6,356 nucleotides of DNA from an uncultured Desulfovibrio sp. (lineage in GTDB: Bacteria > Desulfobacterota > Desulfovibrionia > Desulfovibrionales > Desulfovibrionaceae): assembly GCA_900550745.1 (NCBI GenBank), contig URTO01000119.1, forward strand, positions 1 to 6,356, written 5' to 3'. Below are positions 1 to 6,124 of this stretch, in pieces. Position 1 is the first letter of the stretch, and every line of letters begins with the position of its first letter. The translations under genes were made by a program, and so were the position numbers. Below the pieces are notes generated by a model. It did not search any database. It had not been told where the DNA came from and worked only from the letters and a program-made list of their open reading frames with translations.

Positions 1-274
1 GCTCTTCCTTTCCAGTTGGAATCTTGTATCAACCACAAACTTAAACAGAGCCAACCGATAAAAGGCCCCAGCCATGAATCCCGCCAACGGAAAACCGGAG
101 AAAAGCTGTACTTTCACTATATTGTGGAGATAAAGCAGCTACATCCCCTATGGCAGAGCCTTTCAAAAAAACACCAGAAAAGTGAACGAATTGCCGAGAT
201 CCCAAGGCTCCCGCCCACAGGGGATGCCGGCGGCCTTGGCGGTCATGGCGGCGGCTTTCAGTTTCCAGAGAGAA

Positions 275-381
275 GGGGAAGCGTACCCTGCGGCAATACA
301 CCGCCGCAAGAGGAAACCGCTTTCCCGCATACACCTTCATATGGCGGGGCTTGCGGCTTTTCCGGTGCCCATTGCAAGGAG
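275..381 (+). promoter_or_regulatory. Possible structured 5' leader with alternative pairings
   Basis: Hand pairing gives three helices that compete. Conformation A pairs 275-283 with 318-326 (one G.U) and, inside it, 289-294 with 303-308. Conformation B pairs 303-310 with 350-357, with 324-328 and 344-348 nested inside. Conformation C pairs 350-354 with 374-378 (plus 355-357 with 367-369), which would cover part of the Shine-Dalgarno AAGGAG. A and B cannot coexist because both use 303-308, and B and C both use 350-357. Thus A would leave 350-357 free to mask the ribosome site, while B would release it. The pairs are seen directly. That they form and regulate the HAD gene is inference, and short GC-rich repeats also arise by chance. 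Confidence 0.3.
376..381 (+). promoter_or_regulatory. Ribosome binding site of the HAD gene
   Basis: AAGGAG lies 6 nt before the ATG at 388. It fixes the start of the HAD gene, because the frame itself is open much further upstream. It can also pair in part with 350-354. Confidence 0.85.
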
Positions 382-387
382 TTTTTG

Positions 388-1050
388 ATGCAGCTTTCCG
401 CGTTCCCTTTTTCAACCATCCTTTTCGACCTTGACGGCACGCTTGTGGACAGCGCGCCGGACGTTCTCGAAGCCATTGCCGCAGTCCTGCGTGATGCGGG
501 CGATCCTGTCCCTCGGATGGAGCTCTCCATCATCGGCCCCCCGCTGGAAGGCATTTTCCGCGAAGTCTGCCCGGATGCCGACGACGCGAAAATAGCCCGC
601 CATGTGGCCGCATTCCGTGACCTCTATTTTGGCGGCACCTTCCCCCAAAGCACCCCCTACCCCGGCATTTTCACGCTGCTTGAACGCTTGCGGGCCAAAG
701 GCTGCCGCCTGTTCGTCGCCACGCACAAGCCGGAGGCCGCCGCCCAGAGGATGCTTACGCTCAAGGGGTTCATGCCCTTCCTCGAAGGCGTCGGCTGCAC
801 GGACTCCCTGCCGGGCCGCCAGCTTTGCAAAAAAGAGATTATCCGCCTCCTTATGGAGCGCCATACCCTCGATCCCGCTTCAATGGCCATGGTGGGGGAT
901 ACGGCCCTCGACATCAGGGGAGGCAACGAACAGGGCATAGCCACCATCGCCGCCCTGTACGGCTACGGCGACAAAACGAAACTCCTCGCCGAGCGCCCGC
1001 GCTATCTGACCGACGACCCGGAATGGCATACGCTCCGCAAAGCCGAATAG
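388..1050 (+). CDS. HAD-superfamily phosphatase (phosphoglycolate phosphatase / 5'-nucleotidase-like)
   Basis: This is a 220-residue cytosolic HAD hydrolase, subfamily IA by its arrangement, expected to remove phosphate from a small phosphorylated metabolite with Mg2+. All four HAD motifs are visible. Motif I is DLDGTLVDS with D14 as nucleophile and D16 as acid/base. Residues about 23-90 form the helical cap with a GPPL motif (50-53). Motif II is ATHKP with T112. Motif III is a lysine at K148 or K149. Motif IV is MVGDTALDI with D171 and D175. The length is normal for the family. The GPPL cap motif and THKP also fit PA0065-type 5'-nucleotidase-like members, so the substrate is uncertain. The ATG at 388 was chosen for the AAGGAG 6 nt upstream and because residues encoded further upstream do not look like protein. 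It stands alone, followed by its own terminator and convergent with the next gene, so it is probably monocistronic. Confidence 0.92.
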   Translation: MQLSAFPFSTILFDLDGTLVDSAPDVLEAIAAVLRDAGDPVPRMELSIIGPPLEGIFREVCPDADDAKIARHVAAFRDLYFGGTFPQSTPYPGIFTLLERLRAKGCRLFVATHKPEAAAQRMLTLKGFMPFLEGVGCTDSLPGRQLCKKEIIRLLMERHTLDPASMAMVGDTALDIRGGNEQGIATIAALYGYGDKTKLLAERPRYLTDDPEWHTLRKAE

Positions 1051-1066
1051 CCCCGGCAAAACAGAG

Positions 1067-1104
1067 AAGCCGTCCTTTTCCCGTTCAGAGAAAGGACGGC
1101 TTTT
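1067..1104 (+). terminator. Rho-independent terminator of the HAD gene
   Basis: A perfect 12-bp stem, 1067-1078 with 1091-1102, encloses a 12-nt loop. It is followed by T's at 1101-1104, and the first hairpin base is 17 nt after the stop codon. Read on the minus strand, the stem is followed by CTCTGTTTT, so it might also stop the convergent transcript, though less convincingly. A smaller hairpin (1134-1138 with 1143-1147, no T-tract) lies between it and the convergent gene. Confidence 0.85.
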
Positions 1105-1211
1105 ACCATTACAATGTACGGCCCTGCCCGGCTCCGGCAAGTGCCGGTTTGAAGGGGAAACGGGGCGTGCAAGGATTTCCAGAGCCGCCACCGGCCCCTC
1201 GGCGCCTTCCG

Positions 1212-3257
1212 TTACCGATGCAGCACCCCGGCATGGAACGCCGCATGCAGGGGAAGCTCATCAAGCCAATACGTCCAATCATGGAGGCCGGGCGCCTCGC
1301 GGTACTGATAGGAGAACCCGCCCCGGCGGAGCGTATCCCGAAAGGCGCGGTTCTCAGGCACGACATACGCGTCCTGCTGCCCCGTGGTAATGAGCATGGC
1401 GGGCATCCCGGCGGCCTTCGACCGCTTCAGCAGCTCTTCGGCGGAATACGACTGCCACAACGCCTTATTGGATTTCATAGGGCCGAGCACGTCGCGGATC
1501 TTCCATTGGGCGGGATGCCGGGTAATGTCCATGACGCCGCTCATGGAGCTGACCGAGGCGAAGGTGCCGGGATGCCGCAGCGCAAGGACAAAGGAGCCGT
1601 GCCCGCCCATCGACATGCCCATGACGCCGCGCTTCGGCAGCACAGGGAAAGCGCGCTCCACATACGGCATCAACTCGCGGACAAAAAAGCTCTCAATGCG
1701 GTTTTTCTTCAGATAGGGGCTGTCCGCGTACCAGCCGGTTCTTCCGCATGACGGCGCGATGAACACCAGCCGCTCGCGGGCCGCCAGCTTCGACAGCAGC
1801 GCCCCGGCCCGCGTGTTCCAGACGCCCGCATCTTCAAACGCGCCGTGCAGCAGATACACGACGGGGAACCGCTCGCCCGGCTTGCGGTCGGCGGGAAGGA
1901 ACGCATAACAAGGGATTTTTTCCCCACGGAATGCGGAATCTACAGCGAACGGGATGCCACCCTGCTCCACGGATGCCTCGGCAGCAACGGGCAAAGAAGC
2001 CGCCGGGAGGGAAGAAGAAGAAGAAGAAGAAGAAGAAGAAGAAGAAGAAGAAGAAGAAGAAGATGATGATGATGATGATGAAGATGATGATGGCAGGGCC
2101 TGAGGCGCGGGACGTTCCACCGCCTTGCCCCTTCCAAGCAAAAGTCCCTTTTCGACGACAGGTTCCACGGCGGCGGAAAGCATGGCCCCGCCGTCCTCGG
2201 TCACATGCACCATATCCTTATACCGCAGCCGGACATGACGCCCTTTGCCGTCAACCTTGAATGTCGTGTAGTTGCCCTGAGCGTCGGCGAGCACCTTGAC
2301 CGTATCCACGAAGACGGCATGATACGTCTCGCAGGCTTCCTGCTGGAGCTTGCTCAAACGGCGGACGCGCGTTGAATACGGCTCCTTGCCCATGACGGGC
2401 AGACCGACCCATACGGCCTTGGCCCCTTTCGCCGTAGCCACGGCAAGCAGGCGTTCGGCGCGGCTTCGATAAACCGCCTTCCACGATTCACTGTCGGCAT
2501 GATGGCGCTTGCGGTTCTCGTCGATGATATCCTGAGGGTCATTGGCCCCCATGCAGATCACGACCATATCCGGGTTGTGCTTCTCCACCAGCTTTTCAAG
2601 CTGCGCAGGCCAATCGAAATAGTCCTGACGGCTGAGCCCGGTCGAATATTTGCCTTCGCGCACCACTTCCAGATCCGGACGCTTGCGCAGGGTACGCTGG
2701 AGCACGGGCCCGAACCCTTCCATCATCATGGAATCGCCCACAAGCAGCACCAGCGGCTTGCGCCCCGTTTCCGCCCGAACCGGAGGAAGCCCCCCTGTTT
2801 CCGGCTGCGCCGCGGGAGTGGCCTGCTCAGGCACGGCTGCGGGAGGGACGGAAGCGGGAACCTCAACGGGAACCTCTTCAGCCGGGGGCTCCGGCTGTAC
2901 GGGGGAGGCCGCCTCACGGGAAAAATCCGCCAGTGCATCGGCTACGGGCCGCTGCGGGGCCGTGCTCGGAGCAACGGCGGACGGCCCCTCGACGGCCCCG
3001 ATGGGCTTGTCCGTGTTGAACGCGGCCACCAGCCGGGTTTCCGCCCCCGAAAAGGCGGCGAGGCCCGTCGCTTCGGCTACGCCCTTCACCGCCTGCCCCA
3101 CGACGGCGGCGGGCGGGAAATCAATGCCGACCCGATCCAGAAAGCTGGAAAAACGCGCCGCGTCCAGAAAAAGCATCAAGACGAAGGCCAGCGCGTACAC
3201 GGCACAGGCACGGCCGGACGTGAGCGTTCCCCGCTCGGCTCGGAAAGGGTTCTTCAT
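1212..3257 (-). CDS. Membrane-anchored SGNH (DUF459-like) – poly-Ser – alpha/beta esterase fusion
   Basis: This 681-residue protein holds two separate hydrolase domains. Residues about 17-32 form one transmembrane segment with a basic N-terminus, so the rest should lie in the periplasm. Residues about 85-165 are a Pro/Ala/Glu-rich spacer. Residues about 168-375 are an SGNH hydrolase resembling the DUF459/COG2845 family: GDS with S176, GAND with N239, and DMVH with D348 and H351 as the catalytic Asp-His. Residues 390-416 are 27 consecutive serines. Residues about 433-681 are a PF00756-type (esterase D / CE1-like) alpha/beta hydrolase: LLHG (469-472) near the oxyanion hole, nucleophile S549 in GMSMGG, D629 in GQQD, and H659 in GLHDW. 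Both active sites look intact. The gene starts 18 nt after the MBOAT stop, with GAGGGG 6 nt before the ATG, so the two are very probably co-transcribed. SGNH partners of MBOATs transfer or remove O-acetyl groups on glycans. I infer a paired acetyltransferase/deacetylase or a two-step esterase; the glycan is unknown. Confidence 0.88.
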   Translation of the reverse strand: MKNPFRAERGTLTSGRACAVYALAFVLMLFLDAARFSSFLDRVGIDFPPAAVVGQAVKGVAEATGLAAFSGAETRLVAAFNTDKPIGAVEGPSAVAPSTAPQRPVADALADFSREAASPVQPEPPAEEVPVEVPASVPPAAVPEQATPAAQPETGGLPPVRAETGRKPLVLLVGDSMMMEGFGPVLQRTLRKRPDLEVVREGKYSTGLSRQDYFDWPAQLEKLVEKHNPDMVVICMGANDPQDIIDENRKRHHADSESWKAVYRSRAERLLAVATAKGAKAVWVGLPVMGKEPYSTRVRRLSKLQQEACETYHAVFVDTVKVLADAQGNYTTFKVDGKGRHVRLRYKDMVHVTEDGGAMLSAAVEPVVEKGLLLGRGKAVERPAPQALPSSSSSSSSSSSSSSSSSSSSSSSSSSSLPAASLPVAAEASVEQGGIPFAVDSAFRGEKIPCYAFLPADRKPGERFPVVYLLHGAFEDAGVWNTRAGALLSKLAARERLVFIAPSCGRTGWYADSPYLKKNRIESFFVRELMPYVERAFPVLPKRGVMGMSMGGHGSFVLALRHPGTFASVSSMSGVMDITRHPAQWKIRDVLGPMKSNKALWQSYSAEELLKRSKAAGMPAMLITTGQQDAYVVPENRAFRDTLRRGGFSYQYREAPGLHDWTYWLDELPLHAAFHAGVLHR
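2011..2091 (-). repeat. Trinucleotide microsatellite encoding the 27-Ser linker
   Basis: On the + strand the tract is 17 GAA units (2011-2061), then 6 GAT, one GAA and 3 GAT (to 2091). In the reading frame of the fusion gene this gives, from the N-terminal side, 2 TCA, 1 TCT, 6 TCA, 17 TCT and 1 TCC, all serine. AGC and AGT codons are absent and A/T-ending codons dominate, unlike the GC-rich gene around it, which indicates expansion by repeat slippage. The + strand is pure purine from 2005 to 2063, so it could form a triplex. Gain or loss of whole units keeps the frame and changes only linker length. Confidence 0.95.
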
Positions 3258-3263
3258 GCACGG

Positions 3264-3269
3264 CCCCTC
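3264..3269 (-). promoter_or_regulatory. Ribosome binding site of the SGNH-esterase gene
   Basis: GAGGGG on the minus strand sits 6 nt before the ATG at 3257, inside the 18-nt gap after the MBOAT stop codon. It supports this start and suggests tight coupling to translation of the MBOAT gene. Confidence 0.7.
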
Positions 3270-3275
3270 ATGAAA

Positions 3276-4724
3276 TCAAAACTGGAAATAAATAAAAGGC
3301 ATGACGCCATCCGGCCCCATCTTCAGGATAAAGCCGCCCACGAGCGCAAGAACCACGGCCTGCACGGCCCACGGCAGGCGCTCCTGCACATCCACGAACG
3401 CGGCGAACAGCCTCGCACCAAAAAGCTGAAGCGCCAGCCCTATAAGCGCCGCAGGAATCACCAGCAGCGGGAACCCTTCGCCGGGCTGCCCGAAGACAAA
3501 GATACGGCGCAGGATTTCAAGGCTCCGCTCCATGTCTTCCGCCCGGAAGAAGACCCATAAGAAGGATACGAAGTGGAACGTCAGCAACCATGACGCGCCC
3601 ACGCCGCACCAGTGCAGGGCCGGGCTGGACGTGAACCCATCCGGCCGGAAACGCTTTTTCAGTTCATGGAAGGCATGGACGACGGCCAGCCCCACCCCGT
3701 GCATGACGCCCCAGACCAGAAAACGGATATTCGAGCCGTGCCACAGCCCGCCGAGCGCCATCGTGATGATCAGGTTCAGGTAGCGGTTCCCCCGGCGGCT
3801 TCCGCCAAGCGGGATATACAGGTAATCGCGGAGCCACAAGGACAGGGTGATGTGCCAGCGCCGCCAGAAATCCTGTATGTTCAGCGCAAGGTACGGCGAA
3901 CGGAAGTTCTCCGGCAGGCGGAACCCCATAAGCCGCCCCACGCCGACAGCCATGTCCGAATAGCCTGAAAAGTCGCAGAAGATCTGTATGGAATAGGCAT
4001 ATACGGCGGCGAGGATCGTCCACGAGGAATAAAATTCCGGCGATTCGAACACGTCGCGCACGATGTGCTCTGACAGGTAGCTGGCGATCACGACCTTCTT
4101 GAACAGCCCGCTGAGAATGAGCGCGAACCCTTCCTGCAAGCCGCGGGAATCCCATGCCCGGTGCCCAAGCTGCGGCAGGAACTGCCGGGCGCGCATGATC
4201 GGCCCCGCCATGATCGTGGGGAAGAAGGACACGAACAGCAGCACGTCCAGAAACGCGCGCGGCGGCTCATCCAGGCAGCGGTAATGATCGATGGCGTAGG
4301 ACAACCCTTGGAACGTGTAAAAAGACAGCCCCACGGGGAACAGGATCTCCATCGAAGGCAACGCATGGCGCAGGATGCCGGTGCCGAACCCGGCGGCGCT
4401 TGCCAGCGATTCCAGCCCAAGGATGAGGAATTCGTAATACTTGAAGAACGCCAGCAAGGCCACATGCAGGGCCACGTCCAGCGCGATGATGCCTTTCCGC
4501 TTGCGCGGCTGCCCCGAAAAACGGGACATCAGGCGGACGGCCCCCCAGTTGAGCACTGCCACGGCCAGCAGCAACGGGACAAAGGCCATGCCCGCGAGCG
4601 CATAAAAAAAGAGGTTGCAGGCGAGCAGAAACGCCCTGTATTCCCCGTCCCTGTCGCGCAGCAGCCAGCCCGCGGCAAGGACGAACAGGAAAAAGGTTGC
4701 GAACTCCAGCGTGACGAAATTCAT
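3276..4724 (-). CDS. MBOAT-family membrane O-acyltransferase (AlgI/PatA-like)
   Basis: This 482-residue polytopic inner-membrane protein is of the AlgI/DltB/PatA type. Such proteins take an acyl group, usually acetyl, from a cytosolic donor and pass it across the membrane to an extracytoplasmic partner for O-acylation of a polysaccharide. Family signatures seen in order are FKYYEFL (94-100), LFPVGLSFYTFQGLSY (128-143), FFPTIMAGPI (167-176), CDFSGYSDMAVG (250-261), PENFRSPY (271-278), NIQDFWRRWHITLSLWLRDY (282-301) and GGLWHG (325-330). H329 in LWHG matches the invariant MBOAT histidine, and H291 is the second conserved one. Hydrophobic segments run throughout, and the length is typical. It lies immediately upstream of the SGNH-esterase fusion (18-nt gap), the usual MBOAT/SGNH partnership. 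Before its ATG, GGATAGG is only a weak ribosome site. A candidate promoter lies at 4774-4802. I give no symbol because the glycan (peptidoglycan, exopolysaccharide or other) is not shown. Confidence 0.93.
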   Translation of the reverse strand: MNFVTLEFATFFLFVLAAGWLLRDRDGEYRAFLLACNLFFYALAGMAFVPLLLAVAVLNWGAVRLMSRFSGQPRKRKGIIALDVALHVALLAFFKYYEFLILGLESLASAAGFGTGILRHALPSMEILFPVGLSFYTFQGLSYAIDHYRCLDEPPRAFLDVLLFVSFFPTIMAGPIMRARQFLPQLGHRAWDSRGLQEGFALILSGLFKKVVIASYLSEHIVRDVFESPEFYSSWTILAAVYAYSIQIFCDFSGYSDMAVGVGRLMGFRLPENFRSPYLALNIQDFWRRWHITLSLWLRDYLYIPLGGSRRGNRYLNLIITMALGGLWHGSNIRFLVWGVMHGVGLAVVHAFHELKKRFRPDGFTSSPALHWCGVGASWLLTFHFVSFLWVFFRAEDMERSLEILRRIFVFGQPGEGFPLLVIPAALIGLALQLFGARLFAAFVDVQERLPWAVQAVVLALVGGFILKMGPDGVMPFIYFQF

Positions 4725-4752
4725 CAGTGCCTATCCGGGCAAAAGGTCATGC

Positions 4753-4800
4753 GCAAGGGTGCGCGATTTCCACACAATAGCGAAAACGCACGCCCCTTGC
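4753..4800. repeat. Imperfect inverted repeat over the MBOAT promoter region
   Basis: GCAAGGGTGCG (4753-4763) is the reverse complement of the arm at 4787-4800 apart from a 3-nt insertion in the latter. The arms flank the proposed -10 hexamer, and the outer arm overlaps the proposed -35. It could be an operator. It could also be chance in a GC-rich spacer. Confidence 0.3.
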
Positions 4801-4802
4801 AA
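4774..4802 (-). promoter_or_regulatory. Candidate sigma70-type promoter for the MBOAT operon
   Basis: On the minus strand, TTGCAA (4802-4797) and TATTGT (4779-4774) are separated by exactly 17 bp. Each matches the consensus at 4 of 6 positions. The likely start point falls about 40 nt before the MBOAT ATG. The 135-bp gap between mltA and this gene shows no strong terminator, so read-through from mltA is also possible. The match is moderate and found by eye. Confidence 0.4.
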
Positions 4803-4859
4803 GCAAACCGCCTCGACGCCCTCAGCTATCCGCTGAGAAACGCTGGCGTTTTCAACATT

Positions 4860-6023
4860 TCATCGCGGCAGCAGCAGGAACACCGCGCCCCGGTTGTCCA
4901 GATAACTGGCCGTGTGCGTCGCCGTTTCGCCGTTGCCGCAGAACAGATCCACACGGTTGCGCTTGATCGCCCCGCCCGTATCCTGCGGCAGGGTCAACGC
5001 ATTGAACGGGACGCTGTGCTCGCCCCCCTCATCGGGCAGCGTGACGTTCATCAGCGTCAGCAGGCCGTTGGGCAAGACGCTCTGGTCGGTCGCCACGCTC
5101 ACCCACGGCGTGATCCGCCTCCCCATACTGCCTTTGGAACCCGAAGTCCCCGGCTTGCCGAGCCTGAAAAACACATAGCTGGGGTTCGTGTCCAGCAGCT
5201 CCCTCACCTGATCGGGGTGTGCGGCCAGCCATTCCCGGATGGAGAACATGCTCACCTCTTCCCGTTGCAGCAGCCCACGATCGACCATGACCCGTCCAAG
5301 CGCCACATATTTGTGCCCGTTCTGCCCGGCGTACAGCACAGGGCGCACCGAACCGTCCTCAAAACGCAGCCGCCCTGACCCCTGAATCTGGAGCATGAAG
5401 ATGTCCACCGGATCTTCCACCCACGCCAGTTCCAGCCCGCGCCCCCTCAGCACGCCCTTGCAGTCGATGGCGTGACGGGTATGATAAGGGCGCTTTTTGC
5501 GCAGATCCGAAGGAGATTTATAGATTGGGTACTGGAAACGCCCCTTGCGGACGTGCGAAGCCGGGATCTCCGGCTCGTAATAGCCGGTGAAGCCGAAGTC
5601 CGGGCCGATACGTACCCAGCGGAAGTCCGAAGCCAGCACTTCCGGGGCCTTATCAAGGAAAGGAAGCAGGCGCAGCAAGCGTTCAAGCCCTTTTTCCATC
5701 TCGCCGTAGGTGACTTGAAGCGAAGGGTAGTTCACGGCCACACGGGATGCAGGTTTCGCCCGCACGTAGGCAAGGCTCTGCTCCACCGCGAAACGCATAT
5801 CCTTCCACGAGCGCATGCCTTGCCGGGCCGGATCCAGCCCCCGCGAGAGGCGCTCCGCCTCCGCCTCCGAAACCGGGAATACGCCGGGTGTTTCCAGCGG
5901 CGTGACGCGCACGGCCTCCGGCACATCCGGCTGGGCGACATCAGGCCGGGTTGACTTCCCGCCGCATGCGGACAGCAACAAACACAACAGACAAGCCCCA
6001 AACAAGGAAAAACGGCGCGGCAC
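4860..6023 (-). CDS. mltA: Membrane-bound lytic murein transglycosylase A, lipoprotein
   Basis: This 387-residue enzyme cleaves the MurNAc-GlcNAc bond of peptidoglycan and leaves 1,6-anhydroMurNAc ends. It is expected at the outer membrane facing the periplasm. Residues 1-20 form a lipoprotein signal with lipobox LSAC and the lipidated cysteine C20. The MltA domain shows FTGYYEPE (145-152), DPVDIFMLQIQGSGRL (204-219) with D204, and PSYVFFR (281-287). The C-terminal 3D domain shows QDTGGAIK (347-354) and RVDLFCG (357-363); D359 sits where the family's catalytic aspartate is expected. The length is close to the family's usual size. The start is GTG at 6023: GAGGA lies 9 nt upstream, and an in-frame TAG at the ninth to seventh bases before the GTG rules out a longer product. 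It heads the leftward gene group, 135 bp before the MBOAT gene. Confidence 0.95.
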   Translation of the reverse strand: MPRRFSLFGACLLCLLLSACGGKSTRPDVAQPDVPEAVRVTPLETPGVFPVSEAEAERLSRGLDPARQGMRSWKDMRFAVEQSLAYVRAKPASRVAVNYPSLQVTYGEMEKGLERLLRLLPFLDKAPEVLASDFRWVRIGPDFGFTGYYEPEIPASHVRKGRFQYPIYKSPSDLRKKRPYHTRHAIDCKGVLRGRGLELAWVEDPVDIFMLQIQGSGRLRFEDGSVRPVLYAGQNGHKYVALGRVMVDRGLLQREEVSMFSIREWLAAHPDQVRELLDTNPSYVFFRLGKPGTSGSKGSMGRRITPWVSVATDQSVLPNGLLTLMNVTLPDEGGEHSVPFNALTLPQDTGGAIKRNRVDLFCGNGETATHTASYLDNRGAVFLLLPR

Positions 6024-6032
6024 GGCGGACTA

Positions 6033-6037
6033 TCCTC
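6033..6037 (-). promoter_or_regulatory. Ribosome binding site of mltA
   Basis: GAGGA on the minus strand lies 9 nt before the GTG start. With the in-frame TAG that follows it, this decides the non-ATG start of mltA. Confidence 0.7.
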
Positions 6038-6067
6038 ACGCAACAGGTTGAAAAACAACAAAGCGTT

Positions 6068-6081
6068 TGCTGTGTACAGCA
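6068..6081. promoter_or_regulatory. Operator-like inverted repeat upstream of mltA
   Basis: TGCTGT-GT-ACAGCA is a perfect 6-bp inverted repeat with a 2-bp centre, about 45 bp upstream of the mltA start. It overlaps the -10 position of a very weak candidate promoter for mltA (minus strand, TTGCAT at 6099-6094, 17-bp spacer, TACACA at 6076-6071). Its shape fits a binding site for a dimeric regulator. The regulator is unknown. Confidence 0.35.
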
Positions 6082-6108
6082 TCCTCTCACCCGATGCAAC
6101 GCCTTGCC

Positions 6109-6124
6109 TTGCCGGGCCCGGCAA
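6109..6124. repeat. Perfect 16-bp palindrome in the mltA/tRNA intergenic region
   Basis: TTGCCGGGCCCGGCAA is fully self-complementary. It lies 85 bp before the mltA start and 30 bp before the tRNA -35 hexamer. There is no T-tract after it in either direction (A8 follows on the + strand), so it is not a standard terminator for the flanking genes. It could be a protein-binding palindrome. The role is unknown. Confidence 0.5.

Larger units (their letters stand above)
1..387 (+). other. Gene-free leader region upstream of the HAD gene
   Basis: No protein-coding gene is credible here. The reading frame of the HAD gene stays open back to position 16, but its translation before position 388 is low-complexity, rich in Gly, Pro, His and Lys, and resembles no HAD extension. 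The minus-strand frame across 41-415 looks equally unlike a protein. The region contains several inverted repeats: 142-149 with 219-226 (8 bp) enclosing 156-160 with 206-210 (5 bp); 275-283 with 318-326 (9 bp, one G.U); 289-294 with 303-308 (6 bp); 303-310 with 350-357 (8 bp). I see no clear sigma70 promoter and matched no known riboswitch or ncRNA by eye. It may be a structured 5' leader or an unannotated small RNA. Confidence 0.5.

Noticed and set aside
16..387. N-terminal extension of the HAD protein to a 344-residue product
   Set aside because: The upstream part is low-complexity and unlike any HAD protein. The HAD core starts a few residues after the ATG at 388, which has AAGGAG at the right distance.
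41..415. Minus-strand 124-residue frame in the leader
   Set aside because: No recognisable domain, unnatural Arg/Ser-rich composition, no ribosome site identified, and it overlaps the HAD start.
825..1751. Plus-strand 308-residue frame spanning the HAD end and the esterase domain
   Set aside because: It is a shadow in a GC-rich genome. It crosses the HAD terminator and overlaps two well-supported genes, and its composition is Arg/Pro/His-rich.
1931..2260. Poly-Lys, poly-Arg, poly-Leu and poly-His proteins over the triplet repeat
   Set aside because: These are other-frame readings of the GAA/GAT microsatellite. Only the serine frame lies within a gene with intact domains on both sides.
2499..3560. 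Plus-strand 353-residue frame opposite the SGNH domain and the MBOAT 3' end
   Set aside because: Antisense shadow of two genes with clear catalytic motifs. The translation has no domain features.
4821..4856. Hairpin CTCAGC/GCTGAG (4821-4826 with 4832-4837) and AAACG/CGTTT near 4838 as an mltA terminator
   Set aside because: Short stems with no T-run on the minus strand after them. Not convincing as a rho-independent terminator.
4161..5378. Plus-strand 405-residue frame opposite MBOAT and mltA
   Set aside because: Gln/Arg/His-rich antisense translation crossing a gene boundary, with no coherent fold signature.
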